64,000 nt of DNA from Acidianus infernus (GCF_009729545.1 NZ_WFIY01000004.1:1400001-1464000), one strand, 5' to 3'; counted from the first letter of the stretch, positions 36,690-46,337 are shown. Translations and numbers: made by a program. The notes: generated by a model from the letters alone, not told the origin.

Positions 36690-37877
36690 ATGGAGATCGG
36701 AACACCGCTTTTAGAAGGATCAAAGAAACTAATGCTCTTAGGAAGTGGAGAGCTAGGTAAGGAAATAGCAATAGAAGCACAAAGGATGGGTATCGAAGTG
36801 ATTGCTGTTGATAGATACGATATGGCCCCTGCTATGCACGTAGCTCATAGAAAGTATGTAATAGACATGATGGATCCATCAGCTCTAAAGTCCATAGTCA
36901 AGAGAGAGAATCCAGACGGAATTATTACAGAGATAGAAGCAATTAATACCGATGCTCTAATTGACCTTGAAGATTCTGGGTATAAGATAATACCAAATGC
37001 GCAAGCAGTAAAAATTTGTATGAATAGAATAGAATTACGAAGGCTTGCTGCAGAGAAATTGAAAGTTCCAACGACTACCTATGCCTTTGCAGAAAGCGCA
37101 GAAGAAGTTAGAAAAGCTTGTAGAGATATAGGATTTCCTTGTCTTATAAAACCAGAAATGAGTTCCAGCGGCCATGGGCACGTTTTAATAAATAAGGAAG
37201 ATGAAATAGAAGAAGCGTATAAGGAATCAATATCCCACGCTAGAGGCAAGAGTAAAAGAGTTATAGTTGAGGAATATGTTAAAATAGATACTGAACTTAC
37301 AATTCTAACTTATAGGTATAATACTGGGAAAGGAATAGTTACTAAAACTTTTCCTCCAGTAGAACATCAAAGACCTAGTTATTATTATGTCGAATCTTGG
37401 CAACCAGCTACAGTTCAAGATGAAATTGCAGAAAAAGCTAAATCTTATGCAATAAAAGTGGTCGAAGAATTAGGAGGAGTAGGAATTTTTGGTGTAGAAA
37501 TAATAAAATCAGGTAATAGAGTGCTCTTTAGTGAAGTTTCTCCTAGACCTCATGATACTGGAATGGTTACTATGGCTAGTCAAGATATAAGCGAATTTCA
37601 AGTTCATGTGAGAAGTGCATTAGGCTTACCAACTCCTGAGGTTAGGCTATTAACTCCTGCAGCGTCTCATGTAATTTTAGCTGAAAGAGAAGAGTGGAAT
37701 CCTAAATATCTTAATTTAGAAAAGGCTTTAGAGATTCCAGGCGTTCAAGTTAGATTATTTGGCAAGCCTTACAGTTATGAAAAAAGAAGAATGGGAGTAG
37801 TGTTAGCTACCGGAAGCACTATCGAAGAAGCTAAAGAAAAAGCAAGGAAAGCAGCAGCATTGATACTAGTCGAGTAA
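36690..37877 (+). CDS. purT: Formate-dependent phosphoribosylglycinamide formyltransferase PurT
   Basis: The ATP-grasp enzyme of purine synthesis forms formyl-GAR from GAR, formate and ATP. The 395-aa sequence has MLLGSGELGKEIAIEAQRMG near residue 14, the helix LRRLAAEKLKVPTT, and the ATP-grasp loop KPEMSSSGHGHVL near residue 156. Near the C-terminus it has the metal-binding region FGVEIIK...FSEVSPRPHDTGM. The length is normal. It stands alone with its own promoter and converges on the HDAC-family gene (12-base overlap). Confidence 0.95.
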   Translation: MEIGTPLLEGSKKLMLLGSGELGKEIAIEAQRMGIEVIAVDRYDMAPAMHVAHRKYVIDMMDPSALKSIVKRENPDGIITEIEAINTDALIDLEDSGYKIIPNAQAVKICMNRIELRRLAAEKLKVPTTTYAFAESAEEVRKACRDIGFPCLIKPEMSSSGHGHVLINKEDEIEEAYKESISHARGKSKRVIVEEYVKIDTELTILTYRYNTGKGIVTKTFPPVEHQRPSYYYVESWQPATVQDEIAEKAKSYAIKVVEELGGVGIFGVEIIKSGNRVLFSEVSPRPHDTGMVTMASQDISEFQVHVRSALGLPTPEVRLLTPAASHVILAEREEWNPKYLNLEKALEIPGVQVRLFGKPYSYEKRRMGVVLATGSTIEEAKEKARKAAALILVE

Positions 37878-38924
37878 GCCGTGAATTTCCTTAAGTTTTT
37901 TTATTACTTCATTAACCTTTTCTTTTACAAAATTAGTAGACGACGTAAAGCAACAATCGTGAAGTAAATCAACTTCGCTCATATCAAGTCCTGCAAGTTG
38001 AGCTGTAGTTATAGTCCAGATCCTAGCTGTAGCTTCATAATTATATCCTCCACCGCCTAATAGTATTATTTTAGACGAAAATTTCTTAGCAATACTTAAG
38101 ATTTCATTTATAACTTCAGAGTAGCCTTTAGTAGACAATTTTAATTCTACTAAAGGATCATCAAAATGAGAATCGCCTCCTTCAACTATAATTATTAACT
38201 CTGGCTTAAACTTTTTCAATTTTCTAACTATAACTTCTTTAAAAGCTGAAATATATGCATCATCTGCAGTACCAGGCGGTAAGGGAACGTTGATAGTAAA
38301 TCCTTTACCTTCACCTTCCCCTATTTCATCATAATTTCCAGTTCCAGGAAAGAAGTTTCTATGAAACATATGCAAAGAAGCTTTCAAAACTCTATTATCG
38401 TCATAAAGCAATTGCTGTGTTCCATCACCATGATGACCGTCAATATCTACTATTGCTACTTTGTATTTCTTCTCAGCAAGCTTAGCTATTAGAGCGACAT
38501 CGTTAAATACGCAAAATCCTGAAGCAGAGGATTTCTTTGCATGGTGAAATCCCCCACCTAAATTTATTGCTACTTCATATCCTTTCTCTATCATTTCTAA
38601 TGCTTTTACGCTGCCTCCAACCCTTAGAATTGCTGCCTCATATATTCCTTTAAAGGCTGGCGTATCTCCGTCGTCTAAATATCCTTTTCCTTCTAGACTC
38701 TTCTTTTTTACAAATTCTATATATTCCTTATCATGGATCTTTTCTAGTAAGCTCTCTGTTACTGGTTCCGCGTTTTCTAAATCTATTTCATGGAAAAATC
38801 CTCTTTCTTCCATTAGCTTCTTTGCCATAGACTCTCTAAGAGATTTAAATGGGTGATCTCCAGGAAACGAATAGTCCAAATAATTTTCATTCCATATAAA
38901 TACGGTCTTTCTCAAATTCTCCAT
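37866..38924 (-). CDS. Histone deacetylase/AcuC family zinc deacetylase
   Basis: The 352-aa arginase-fold enzyme has the family's catalytic layout. It has GGGFHHAKKSSASGFCVFND near residue 128 (paired histidines), VDIDGHHGDGTQQ near 159 (zinc Asp and His) and the later DSHFDDP. It ends with GGGGYNYEATARIW. Archaeal members deacetylate acetyl-lysine proteins or acetylpolyamines; the substrate here is not known. Sulfolobales chromatin proteins such as Alba are acetylated, which makes protein deacetylation a reasonable possibility. It diverges from the CBS-HPF gene. Confidence 0.88.
   Translation of the reverse strand: MENLRKTVFIWNENYLDYSFPGDHPFKSLRESMAKKLMEERGFFHEIDLENAEPVTESLLEKIHDKEYIEFVKKKSLEGKGYLDDGDTPAFKGIYEAAILRVGGSVKALEMIEKGYEVAINLGGGFHHAKKSSASGFCVFNDVALIAKLAEKKYKVAIVDIDGHHGDGTQQLLYDDNRVLKASLHMFHRNFFPGTGNYDEIGEGEGKGFTINVPLPPGTADDAYISAFKEVIVRKLKKFKPELIIIVEGGDSHFDDPLVELKLSTKGYSEVINEILSIAKKFSSKIILLGGGGYNYEATARIWTITTAQLAGLDMSEVDLLHDCCFTSSTNFVKEKVNEVIKKLKEIHGLLD
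38692..38699 (-). promoter_or_regulatory. SegB-like site TCTAGACT
   Basis: One of eight matches to AGTCTAGA (either strand) clustered between 38.7 and 48.2 kb around segAB. It lies inside the deacetylase gene. The reading on the minus strand is GAGTCTAGAA. Confidence 0.4.
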
Positions 38925-38959
38925 AGAAATTTTATTTTCTCATTATAAAAAGATTATAC

Positions 38960-40090
38960 GTGGTAGAGTTGGAAGAGTTATACGTCGAACCTCAAGTGGT
39001 AGCAAACCCTAACGATAGGTTAAGAGATATTTTACCAAAGATGAAGGAGAAAAACCAATGGGTTGTTCCAGTAGTTTTGCATAAGAAAGTTATTGGATTG
39101 CTTACATATAAAGATCTTTTAAAGAGAAGAGTAAGCTTAGATGCTAAGGTAATTACATTATCTTCACCATCTATAACAATCGATGAGAAGGATGACTTTT
39201 CAAAAGTCATAGCAAAGTTTTATACTACAAAAGCCAGGGCGATACCAGCAGTTAATAAAAATAAGGAACTTATAGGCATAATTACTAGAGAATCCGTTAT
39301 TAAATATCTCTTAGATACCAATCAAATTGAAAGTAATAAAAAAGCTAGAGAATATATGTCTTCTCCTGCATTAACAATAGAAGCAGAAGAATCTATAGCG
39401 AGAGCAAGGTGGCTAATGATTAGAGACAATATAAGTAGATTACCAGTAACTAGAGAGAAGAAACTAGAGGGAATAGTAAGCTCTAGGGATATAGTTAATG
39501 CATTATATTCTATTAATGAAAAGAAAAGATCGTCAATATTAACAGAAGAAGAAAGGATAATGGCAATGTCGGTAAAAGAGATAATGACTTCGCCAGTAAT
39601 TTCAGTTAAAGGCTCTGATTCATTAAAATCTGTTGCAGAACTACTCTTAAAGAAGAACATATCTGGAGCACCGGTACTTGAAGGAGATTTCATTGAAGGG
39701 GTAATAAGTACAATAGATATAATAAAATCATTGGAGTCAAAATACAATTTAACTATGCCAATTGAGGCGAAACTTACTTCAGGACTAAAGAAGGAAGAAA
39801 TCAAAGCGGAAATTGATGGAGTTATTGAAAGATATTTAAGCAAATTGGAAAAAATGACTGACATTATAAACTTTAAGGTGTCCTTTAAGGAAACTGCAAA
39901 GAGTCAAAATAAGACTCTATATAAAACTACCGTGACAGTTAGTACTAAAGAAGGCAATTTCATAGCAAGCGAAACTGACTGGGATCCTATAGTGGCAGTA
40001 AAGAAAGCCGTAGAAAAGGTTGAAAATAACTTAATCAAAAAATTAAAAAAGATCGATAAAAGCAAAAAAGTAACTAAGGAAGAAGAATGA
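38960..40090 (+). CDS. CBS-domain protein with C-terminal HPF-like ribosome hibernation domain
   Basis: The 376-aa protein has four CBS motifs in two Bateman pairs (residues about 5-120 and 125-265), for example LTYKDLLKRR, IITRESVIKYLL, IVSSRDIVNALY and VISTIDIIKSL. The last 100 residues (VIERYLSKLEKMTDIINFKVSFK, then YKTTVTVSTKEGNFIASE) resemble the HPF/YfiA fold that inactivates ribosomes. The CBS modules probably sense adenine nucleotides and control ribosome binding. The start is GTG at 38960. Its end overlaps the nitrilase gene by 4 bases. Confidence 0.82.
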   Translation: MVELEELYVEPQVVANPNDRLRDILPKMKEKNQWVVPVVLHKKVIGLLTYKDLLKRRVSLDAKVITLSSPSITIDEKDDFSKVIAKFYTTKARAIPAVNKNKELIGIITRESVIKYLLDTNQIESNKKAREYMSSPALTIEAEESIARARWLMIRDNISRLPVTREKKLEGIVSSRDIVNALYSINEKKRSSILTEEERIMAMSVKEIMTSPVISVKGSDSLKSVAELLLKKNISGAPVLEGDFIEGVISTIDIIKSLESKYNLTMPIEAKLTSGLKKEEIKAEIDGVIERYLSKLEKMTDIINFKVSFKETAKSQNKTLYKTTVTVSTKEGNFIASETDWDPIVAVKKAVEKVENNLIKKLKKIDKSKKVTKEEE

Positions 40091-40806
40091 AAATTGCTAT
40101 AGTTCAGTCTTCCAGCGTTAGTTCAGCCTTAGTACTTACAGAGAAGGCGTTACTATCTGGAGCAAAATTAGTACTTTTGCCCGAAAAATGGGTTAAAACT
40201 ATTGAAGAATTGCCTTTAAATGAATTTCAGAGACTGGCGATAAAATACACTGCATATATTATACCAGGAGCAGTTGAGGATGGAGTATCAATTATATCGC
40301 CAATTATAGATTCTAATGGCAATATTAAAGGATTAGCTAAAAAACTTCATCTTTTTAATAAAGAGAGAGAAAAATTAATACCTGGAACTTATTCTACAAT
40401 TTTTTCCATAAGTGGAATAAAGGTAGGTATAGCAATTTGTTATGATTTAGATTTTCCAGAAGTAATAAGAAAGATGGTACTAAAAGGTGCAGAGATTATT
40501 CTAGTACCTTCTAAGATAAGTTATAATGGAATAGAAATTTGGAGAGAATACTTAAGAGTAAGAAGTCTAGAGAATAGAGTTGCGATAGTTAATGCGAATG
40601 TTTATAGCCCCCCAGATTATCCAGGCAAAAGCGTAATTTTTGTTCCATATAAGAGGAGTGATAACATAGTTGACTTGCTTACATTAGCGGAATTGGGAGA
40701 AGAAGAAAATTTTGCAATAGCTGATATTAATCCATTATCATATTTTCATATAAGATTGGAGAGAATAAAGGAAATTAAAGATTTTGATGTAATGGAACTC
40801 CAGTAA
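40087..40806 (+). CDS. Carbon-nitrogen hydrolase (nitrilase/omega-amidase type)
   Basis: The 239-aa cytosolic enzyme shows the Glu-Lys-Cys triad: Glu in LVLLPEKW near residue 37, Lys in KKLHLFNKE near 95, and Cys in IAICYDLDFPEV near 119. The family converts small amides such as omega-amino acids, or nitriles. The length is normal for omega-amidase-like members. It is translationally coupled to the CBS-HPF gene. An AGTCTAGA site lies within the coding sequence. Confidence 0.88.
   Translation: MKIAIVQSSSVSSALVLTEKALLSGAKLVLLPEKWVKTIEELPLNEFQRLAIKYTAYIIPGAVEDGVSIISPIIDSNGNIKGLAKKLHLFNKEREKLIPGTYSTIFSISGIKVGIAICYDLDFPEVIRKMVLKGAEIILVPSKISYNGIEIWREYLRVRSLENRVAIVNANVYSPPDYPGKSVIFVPYKRSDNIVDLLTLAELGEEENFAIADINPLSYFHIRLERIKEIKDFDVMELQ
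40564..40571 (+). promoter_or_regulatory. SegB-like site AGTCTAGA
   Basis: Exact AGTCTAGA within the nitrilase gene, followed by GAATAG. It belongs to the site cluster around segAB. Confidence 0.4.
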
Positions 40807-40837
40807 GTTTATTAGCTAAGATTTTAGTAAAATTTGA

Positions 40838-41635
40838 ATGAACCCCTCATCACTATATAAATTGTTAGATTCTCCTATAAAAAAGAATGTAGAAGACGTA
40901 ATTAATTATTGTAAGAATAACCAACTTGTACCACTACTATCCTTTTATCTTGAAGATGAATTATTAAATAACTTAGTCAAGAGTCTAGATAAAGATTTTT
41001 ATAATTTATATATGGAATATAAATATAATAAAACTTTCTTCCTAAAGAAGGTAAAAGAAAAATTCAACACAGAAAAGGACTATGAAGACTTTCCATATTA
41101 TTTAGTACCAATAGGAGAAAATAATAAGATAATGATAGTAAATAATGATAACGTTCCCCCTAAAGCAGTTCCAATTGAAGGAAAGTTTAGATTAACTTTC
41201 TTAATTCATTCTTCTTTTGACGAGCTAAATCACGATATATTATCCCAATCAGACGACGATATAGTCCTAGAATTTAAAAATAGTGGACTAGTGAATATTG
41301 AAAAGAAGAGGAATATATTCATGGACTCTAGATCTGTAGAAAAGATTGAAGAGTCTAGAATATTCAAGAGCAATTTAATAATACCAGGATATTTACTACT
41401 TGTTTCAGTAATTTCGAACAACCTCTTTCCCTATCATAATGCACTTACAATAAATATAGGTGAAAATGGAAAAGTAAGTATTAGTATAGATAGCGGAAAA
41501 GCAACCCAGGAAGATGTAATTAATGGGAAAACTCTTACTGCTGAAGAAAAAGCTAAAATATACTTTGAATATAAACAGAAACAGATAATAAAGGAAGAGA
41601 TATTAAAAAGCATCATTTGGAAGTTAAGTCAATAA
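40838..41635 (+). CDS. Hypothetical protein, unknown family
   Basis: The 265-aa soluble protein has a helical N-terminal third, then a beta-rich centre (FRLTFLIHSSFDEL, DDDIVLEF, NLIIPGYLLLVSVISNN) and a charged helical C-terminus. I do not recognise any family. The gene contains two exact AGTCTAGA sites (40982 and 41352) and a related ACTCTAGA at 41325, the densest site-bearing gene outside segAB. It converges on the ferritin-VIT1 gene, overlapping it by 7 bases. No function is proposed. Confidence 0.55.
   Translation: MNPSSLYKLLDSPIKKNVEDVINYCKNNQLVPLLSFYLEDELLNNLVKSLDKDFYNLYMEYKYNKTFFLKKVKEKFNTEKDYEDFPYYLVPIGENNKIMIVNNDNVPPKAVPIEGKFRLTFLIHSSFDELNHDILSQSDDDIVLEFKNSGLVNIEKKRNIFMDSRSVEKIEESRIFKSNLIIPGYLLLVSVISNNLFPYHNALTINIGENGKVSISIDSGKATQEDVINGKTLTAEEKAKIYFEYKQKQIIKEEILKSIIWKLSQ
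40982..40989 (+). promoter_or_regulatory. SegB-like site AGTCTAGA
   Basis: Exact match preceded by G (GAGTCTAGAT); it lies in the unknown gene at 40838-41635. Confidence 0.45.
41352..41359 (+). promoter_or_regulatory. SegB-like site AGTCTAGA
   Basis: GAGTCTAGAATATTC; exact core, 370 bases from the previous site in the same gene. A related ACTCTAGA lies at 41325-41332. Confidence 0.45.
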
Positions 41636-42591
41636 CCTATAAAATGAAAAGCTATACCTATAATATGAGTAACAAGTGCTGCTACTATTGCAAGTCCAGC
41701 CATTACTGTACCTTTCTTAAATGGATTAACGTCACTTAATAGCCCTATAATTCCGCCTACGATGAATGTGACAACTCCAGTAAATGCATAAGAAGTAATG
41801 AGACCTATAAGGCCACCTAAGCCTAAAAGGAAAGGAAGAATGGGGACTAAAGCTCCAAGAATATAAGAAATTGCAGTTATTTTAACGCTTTCTGAGTTTT
41901 TGTTAATCTCGTTGTTACCTTCAGAAGAGTAAGCTTGACCTAATAATGCCCTTAGCTTCTCTTTCTTTAGCTTACTTTTCCTAATATCGTTCTCAGAACT
42001 TGTAGATAAATATGCTCCTATGCTCATTGAAATTGTCCCCGAAACTCCAATAATTATGCCTCCTAACGCTACAAGGAATGGAGATGCAAGAATGCTAGAA
42101 AGCCCAGAAACTCCCGCTAAGACTTCTATTAAGCCATCACTCACAGCATAAATAGCATCCCTTATCTTGTCAGCGTTAATTTGAGTTTGAACTAACAAAT
42201 CCTCGTGTACAAGTTCCTGCATCATTATTGACGATAATTTCTGCCTTTCTGTATCGTTAAATTCTGCAGCTTTAGATAGTTGATAATATTTTTCTGCATC
42301 ACTTATTTCACCTCTTTCTACTAATTTTAATGTCAAAGGAAGACCGAAGACTCTTCTAAAAAGTTTAAGTATTTTTATCCTTAATCTATCAAAGAATCCT
42401 AACTCCTCTAATTCTACTCCTCTAGACTCTGCAACTTCCTTCCAAAATGACGCATGGGATTTCTCTCCATTAGCTAACTCCTCTAAAACTTCTTTAACCT
42501 TGGCATTTTTCTCAGTCTTGGCCAACTCCTCGTAAACAGTTGCACCGAAAAGCTCTTCTTTATAGTTCTTTCTTACTATTTCACTTATCAT
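41629..42591 (-). CDS. Ferritin-like domain fused to VIT1/CCC1 membrane transporter
   Basis: The 320-aa protein starts with a rubrerythrin-like domain (about residues 1-145). EELFGATVYEELAKTE and LANGEKSHASFW carry E-x(n)-E-xx-H ligands, and MMQELVHEDLLV completes the set. The membrane part begins DAIYAVSDGLIEVLAGVSGLS near residue 146, diagnostic of VIT1/CCC1 iron-manganese transporters, and has about five segments. Similar fusions (MbfA) export or sequester iron. It ends 104 bases from segA in divergent orientation. Confidence 0.88.
   Translation of the reverse strand: MISEIVRKNYKEELFGATVYEELAKTEKNAKVKEVLEELANGEKSHASFWKEVAESRGVELEELGFFDRLRIKILKLFRRVFGLPLTLKLVERGEISDAEKYYQLSKAAEFNDTERQKLSSIMMQELVHEDLLVQTQINADKIRDAIYAVSDGLIEVLAGVSGLSSILASPFLVALGGIIIGVSGTISMSIGAYLSTSSENDIRKSKLKKEKLRALLGQAYSSEGNNEINKNSESVKITAISYILGALVPILPFLLGLGGLIGLITSYAFTGVVTFIVGGIIGLLSDVNPFKKGTVMAGLAIVAALVTHIIGIAFHFIGY
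42421..42428 (-). promoter_or_regulatory. SegB-like site TCTAGACT
   Basis: Minus-strand AGTCTAGA within the ferritin-VIT1 gene (GAGTCTAGAGGAG on that strand), 275 bases before the segA start. Confidence 0.45.
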
Positions 42592-42632
42592 AATATTAGA
42601 TTAGAACAATTGCTATTTAAAAGTTATTCTAC

Positions 42633-42646
42633 ACTAGAGTCTGGAG
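42633..42646 (+). promoter_or_regulatory. SegB-like operator upstream of segA (distal)
   Basis: ACTAGAGTCTGGAGA lies in the intergenic region 50 bases before the segA ATG, and GAATACC follows. It matches the cluster consensus GAGTCTAGAGAATA with one change in the core. Confidence 0.5.
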
Positions 42647-42663
42647 AATACCGCCTAACAATG

Positions 42664-42672
42664 CTTATAAAA
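42664..42672 (+). promoter_or_regulatory. TATA box of segA
   Basis: The A/T element TTATAAAAA lies about 25-30 bases before the ATG at 42696, as expected for a leaderless transcript. SegB-like sites flank it on both sides, so binding there could repress segAB. Confidence 0.55.
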
Positions 42673-42686
42673 AATCTTCATTGAAT

Positions 42687-42695
42687 ACTCTAGAC
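42687..42695 (+). promoter_or_regulatory. SegB-like operator at the segA start
   Basis: GAATACTCTAGAC directly abuts the ATG of segA. The sequence is a partial inverted form of the cluster consensus. Its position at the expected transcription start suits autorepression. Confidence 0.5.
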
Positions 42696-43804
<1,109 letters not shown>

Positions 43805-43845
43805 TATCTTCCTAACATTTCCTAGGCAAGAATTTTTGAAAAAAG

Positions 43846-44922
43846 CTAGATCAACTTACCTTCTACTGTGAGCCAATATATATGCGCAAATGTTTTCTTG
43901 GCTATGAAAAATATTGATGAAGGACCTAGTGCATAGCTCTTTTCATAATTCATATAGATGAATGCGCCTTTTCCGTAACCACTATAAACTGCACATGCAG
44001 CAGAACCATCAAATTTTCCTTTTCCTTGTCCATATAAATCGTTTTGAATTTCCTTAACTACATAGTTTGCCTCAAAATGCGCTATTGCTCCAGTTTTTGG
44101 TGGTGTAGTTATATTAGTAATATCTCCTATAGCAAATACATTATCGTAGTCCTTAAATCTTAATGTTTCTCTATTCACCGGTATTAAGCCAGAATTATCT
44201 ACAAGATTTGAGAACTCCTCACCAGCTCTAATAGGAGTATCTATAAATGCTAGATCGTAATTTATTTTCTCTCCATTTTCTGATTCTATAATTTTATTCT
44301 GTCTATCTATTTCCTTAATTTTAAAACCTCTTATGACTTGAACTCCTAATTCTTTAGCAATCTTGCCCAGTATCTCAGCCATTGGTTTTTGTATTTGAGG
44401 AGGTTGTGCTACTGGATTTATTAGCGTTATCTCCGCTTTAGGGAATCTCTGCTTTAAAATAAAGGACAATTCAAAAGGAGCTGCAGGGCATTTTATTAAA
44501 CCAAAGTATCCTACGACGATCTTTTTGCCTTCAAAATTATCTGCCATAGTTTTCATTAACTTAGCTCCTTCAATAGTATGCCATTCTGGGAACCCTTCCA
44601 GTTTTATATTTCTTACTCCAGCAGCTATTACGACGTAGTCATAGTCAATCTTATCTCCACTTTTCAAGAATACTGTATGATTTTCAACATCTACTTTTGT
44701 TACATAATTCTTTATCCATCTAGCGTGTAAAAGATCTGAAGTGTTTTTTATCATTTCTTCTTCCTTACCTATTCCGCCTACTATATCTACAGTACCAGGT
44801 TGATAATAATGATATTCCGAAGGTTCTATAACTGTTACTTCTAGATCAGCGTTTTTAGCTAATTTATTAGCTACAATAGATCCAGCGTTTCCACCACCAA
44901 CTACGACAACTTTCTTTTTCAT
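43846..44922 (-). CDS. Sulfide:quinone oxidoreductase-like FAD protein
   Basis: The 358-aa flavoprotein begins KKVVVVGGGNAGSIVANKLA and has YHYYQPGTVDIVGG near residue 38, typical of the SQR/flavocytochrome c branch. Canonical SQR uses three cysteines. Here only two exist, Cys145 in LIKCPAAPF and Cys310 in SAACAVYSG, matching the second and third. The C-terminal 40 residues with aromatic and basic residues (FIYMNYEKSYA, KKTFAHIYWL) could bind the membrane. It may oxidise sulfide or persulfide or act as another quinone reductase. An 11-bp palindrome lies in its promoter. Confidence 0.75.
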   Translation of the reverse strand: MKKKVVVVGGGNAGSIVANKLAKNADLEVTVIEPSEYHYYQPGTVDIVGGIGKEEEMIKNTSDLLHARWIKNYVTKVDVENHTVFLKSGDKIDYDYVVIAAGVRNIKLEGFPEWHTIEGAKLMKTMADNFEGKKIVVGYFGLIKCPAAPFELSFILKQRFPKAEITLINPVAQPPQIQKPMAEILGKIAKELGVQVIRGFKIKEIDRQNKIIESENGEKINYDLAFIDTPIRAGEEFSNLVDNSGLIPVNRETLRFKDYDNVFAIGDITNITTPPKTGAIAHFEANYVVKEIQNDLYGQGKGKFDGSAACAVYSGYGKGAFIYMNYEKSYALGPSSIFFIAKKTFAHIYWLTVEGKLI

Positions 44923-44950
44923 AGTCTATAGATTTAGCTTTAGATTATTA

Positions 44951-44961
44951 AGGGTAACCCT
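44951..44961. promoter_or_regulatory. 11-bp palindrome AGGGTAACCCT upstream of the SQR-like gene
   Basis: The perfect inverted repeat (5-bp arms, one central base) lies 29 bases upstream of the SQR-like ATG, at the expected TATA/BRE position. It sits in the divergent region shared with the PadR gene. It is a candidate operator for that regulator. Confidence 0.4.
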
Positions 44962-45057
44962 AATTTGTAAATTATGTTAATAAAGTTAATTATAAAAATA
45001 CATGATTCTATGAACTGAGAATTAAAATTATAAAATCGTGAGAAGACATTTTTACAT

Positions 45058-45507
45058 ATGAAAATGAACCTAGAAAGGCTAAGAAAAGGCACATTAAAGC
45101 TATTGATTCTAGAGGCGCTTAACGATAAACCGATGCACGCATACGAGATAATTAAATCTATAGAGAAAAAATTTCATGGAATATATAAACCCAGCCCTGG
45201 TTCTCTTTATCCAGTTCTAAAGCAATTAATTGAGAATGGAATGATAACTGTAGAAGAAAAAGATGATAAAAAAATTTACATTATAACTGACAAGGGTAAA
45301 GAAGCCTTCAACAAAATGAAAACGGAAATGAAGAATGTTTTTACTAAGAATAACCAGTATAGAAAGTTAGTTAATCAATTATTTGAGATAGGATTAATAA
45401 TTTATAATTTCAGAGATAAATTAAGTGAAGAAGATTATGAGAAAATAAATAACATTATAAATGGATGTAAAAATGAGATAGAAGATTTATTGAATAAATT
45501 GAAGTAA
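45058..45507 (+). CDS. PadR-family transcriptional regulator
   Basis: The 149-aa winged-helix protein begins with LRKGTLKLLILEALNDKPMHAYEI near residue 5. The recognition region is YKPSPGSLYPVLKQLIENGMI and the wing is EEKDDKKIYIITDKG. These are the PadR hallmarks. The C-terminal helical half is for dimerisation. It is divergent from the SQR-like gene, so it could control that gene through the palindrome between them. The effector is unknown. Its 3' end overlaps the thiN gene by 21 bases. Confidence 0.9.
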   Translation: MKMNLERLRKGTLKLLILEALNDKPMHAYEIIKSIEKKFHGIYKPSPGSLYPVLKQLIENGMITVEEKDDKKIYIITDKGKEAFNKMKTEMKNVFTKNNQYRKLVNQLFEIGLIIYNFRDKLSEEDYEKINNIINGCKNEIEDLLNKLK

Positions 45508-46032
45508 ATTTATCGCTTCTTTTACGACTTCTATTGGTTCCTTACCTAAAATGAAAATACTGGGTTCTTTACCGTAATCACCTAGATCTACTATATATCT
45601 AGGTATTCTGCCCAGTCTAGAGTACGCAAGGTCAACCATGAAATTCATAGTGTGTCTCTCTTTTTCTTTACTTTCTTCTGGTTCTTCCTTTCTATTAAAT
45701 ATGAATACGTCGCTTAGCTTTTTCACAATTTCTTCATAGAATTTCAAATTTATTGCACTTCTCATGTTCTCGTCATGTAACATCGCAGTTAATATTACTC
45801 TCGCTACATGGTCTGAAGCACCAAAAGCTGGTGGCATACAATAGATTGCCCTATTAAATGCTACACTAATTCTCCCTGGAATAGCCGCTACGTCATTAAC
45901 GTTTTTTGCACCTTTAATTGCATAGCCTATGTTTGTTCTTATTTCTGGAATAAGTAAATGAGTACCAGGGGTATTGACAAATAAATCTACGGCTTCTTTC
46001 AATTTTAGCAATACTTCATCTCTTTCCTCCAT
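45487..46032 (-). CDS. Stand-alone ThiN domain protein (thiamine-phosphate synthase type)
   Basis: The 181-aa protein has LIPEIRTNIGYAIKGAKNVNDVAAIPGRI near residue 26, FGASDHVARVILTAM near 73 and RSAINLKFYEEIV near 95, all of the ThiN domain. ThiN makes thiamine phosphate in archaeal ThiDN fusions. It also serves as ligand domain in the regulator ThiR, but here no helix-turn-helix is present. The missing ThiD domain suggests either a free synthase or a thiamine-binding protein. Confidence 0.8.
   Translation of the reverse strand: MEERDEVLLKLKEAVDLFVNTPGTHLLIPEIRTNIGYAIKGAKNVNDVAAIPGRISVAFNRAIYCMPPAFGASDHVARVILTAMLHDENMRSAINLKFYEEIVKKLSDVFIFNRKEEPEESKEKERHTMNFMVDLAYSRLGRIPRYIVDLGDYGKEPSIFILGKEPIEVVKEAINLLQFIQ
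45614..45621 (+). promoter_or_regulatory. SegB-like site AGTCTAGA
   Basis: Exact core in AGTCTAGAGTACG within the thiN gene, 1.8 kb after segB. Confidence 0.35.
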
Positions 46033-46076
46033 AGTAGTGAGTTAACAATATATAATATTTAAGCGTATAGAATAAT

Positions 46077-46337
46077 GTGAAAAAGATTTACGTTTTCTAT
46101 ACTCCAAAGAGAATAGTGAATTCTGAAGACTATGAAGTAGAGATTCTAGAGAAGGTTAGCAAAAAATTCAAACTAGGAAGATTATTAAGATACGATAGCG
46201 TAAGTTACGATAAAGGAGGCATTACTTATCTTAAGGGCATTTTTGAAAGGGGGAAAGCTATTGTAAAATTTAAGGAAGGCGGAGAAGCAATAGCTTTAGT
46301 TAAGAAATATAAGAGAACCTTTAGAATATGGATATAA
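46077..46337 (+). CDS. Small basic hypothetical protein
   Basis: The 86-aa protein starts with GTG and is rich in lysine and beta strands (KKIYVFYTPKRIV, GGITYLKGIFERGKAIVKF). No conserved motif is recognised. It overlaps the 3' end of the convergent DUF1614 gene by 17 bases and is divergent from thiN, with 44 bases between starts. A nucleic-acid-binding role is possible only on grounds of charge. Confidence 0.5.
   Translation: MKKIYVFYTPKRIVNSEDYEVEILEKVSKKFKLGRLLRYDSVSYDKGGITYLKGIFERGKAIVKFKEGGEAIALVKKYKRTFRIWI

Noticed and set aside
39322..39864. 180-codon minus-strand frame opposite the CBS-HPF gene
   Set aside because: The protein is a serine/isoleucine-rich antisense shadow of CBS motifs, without start signals.
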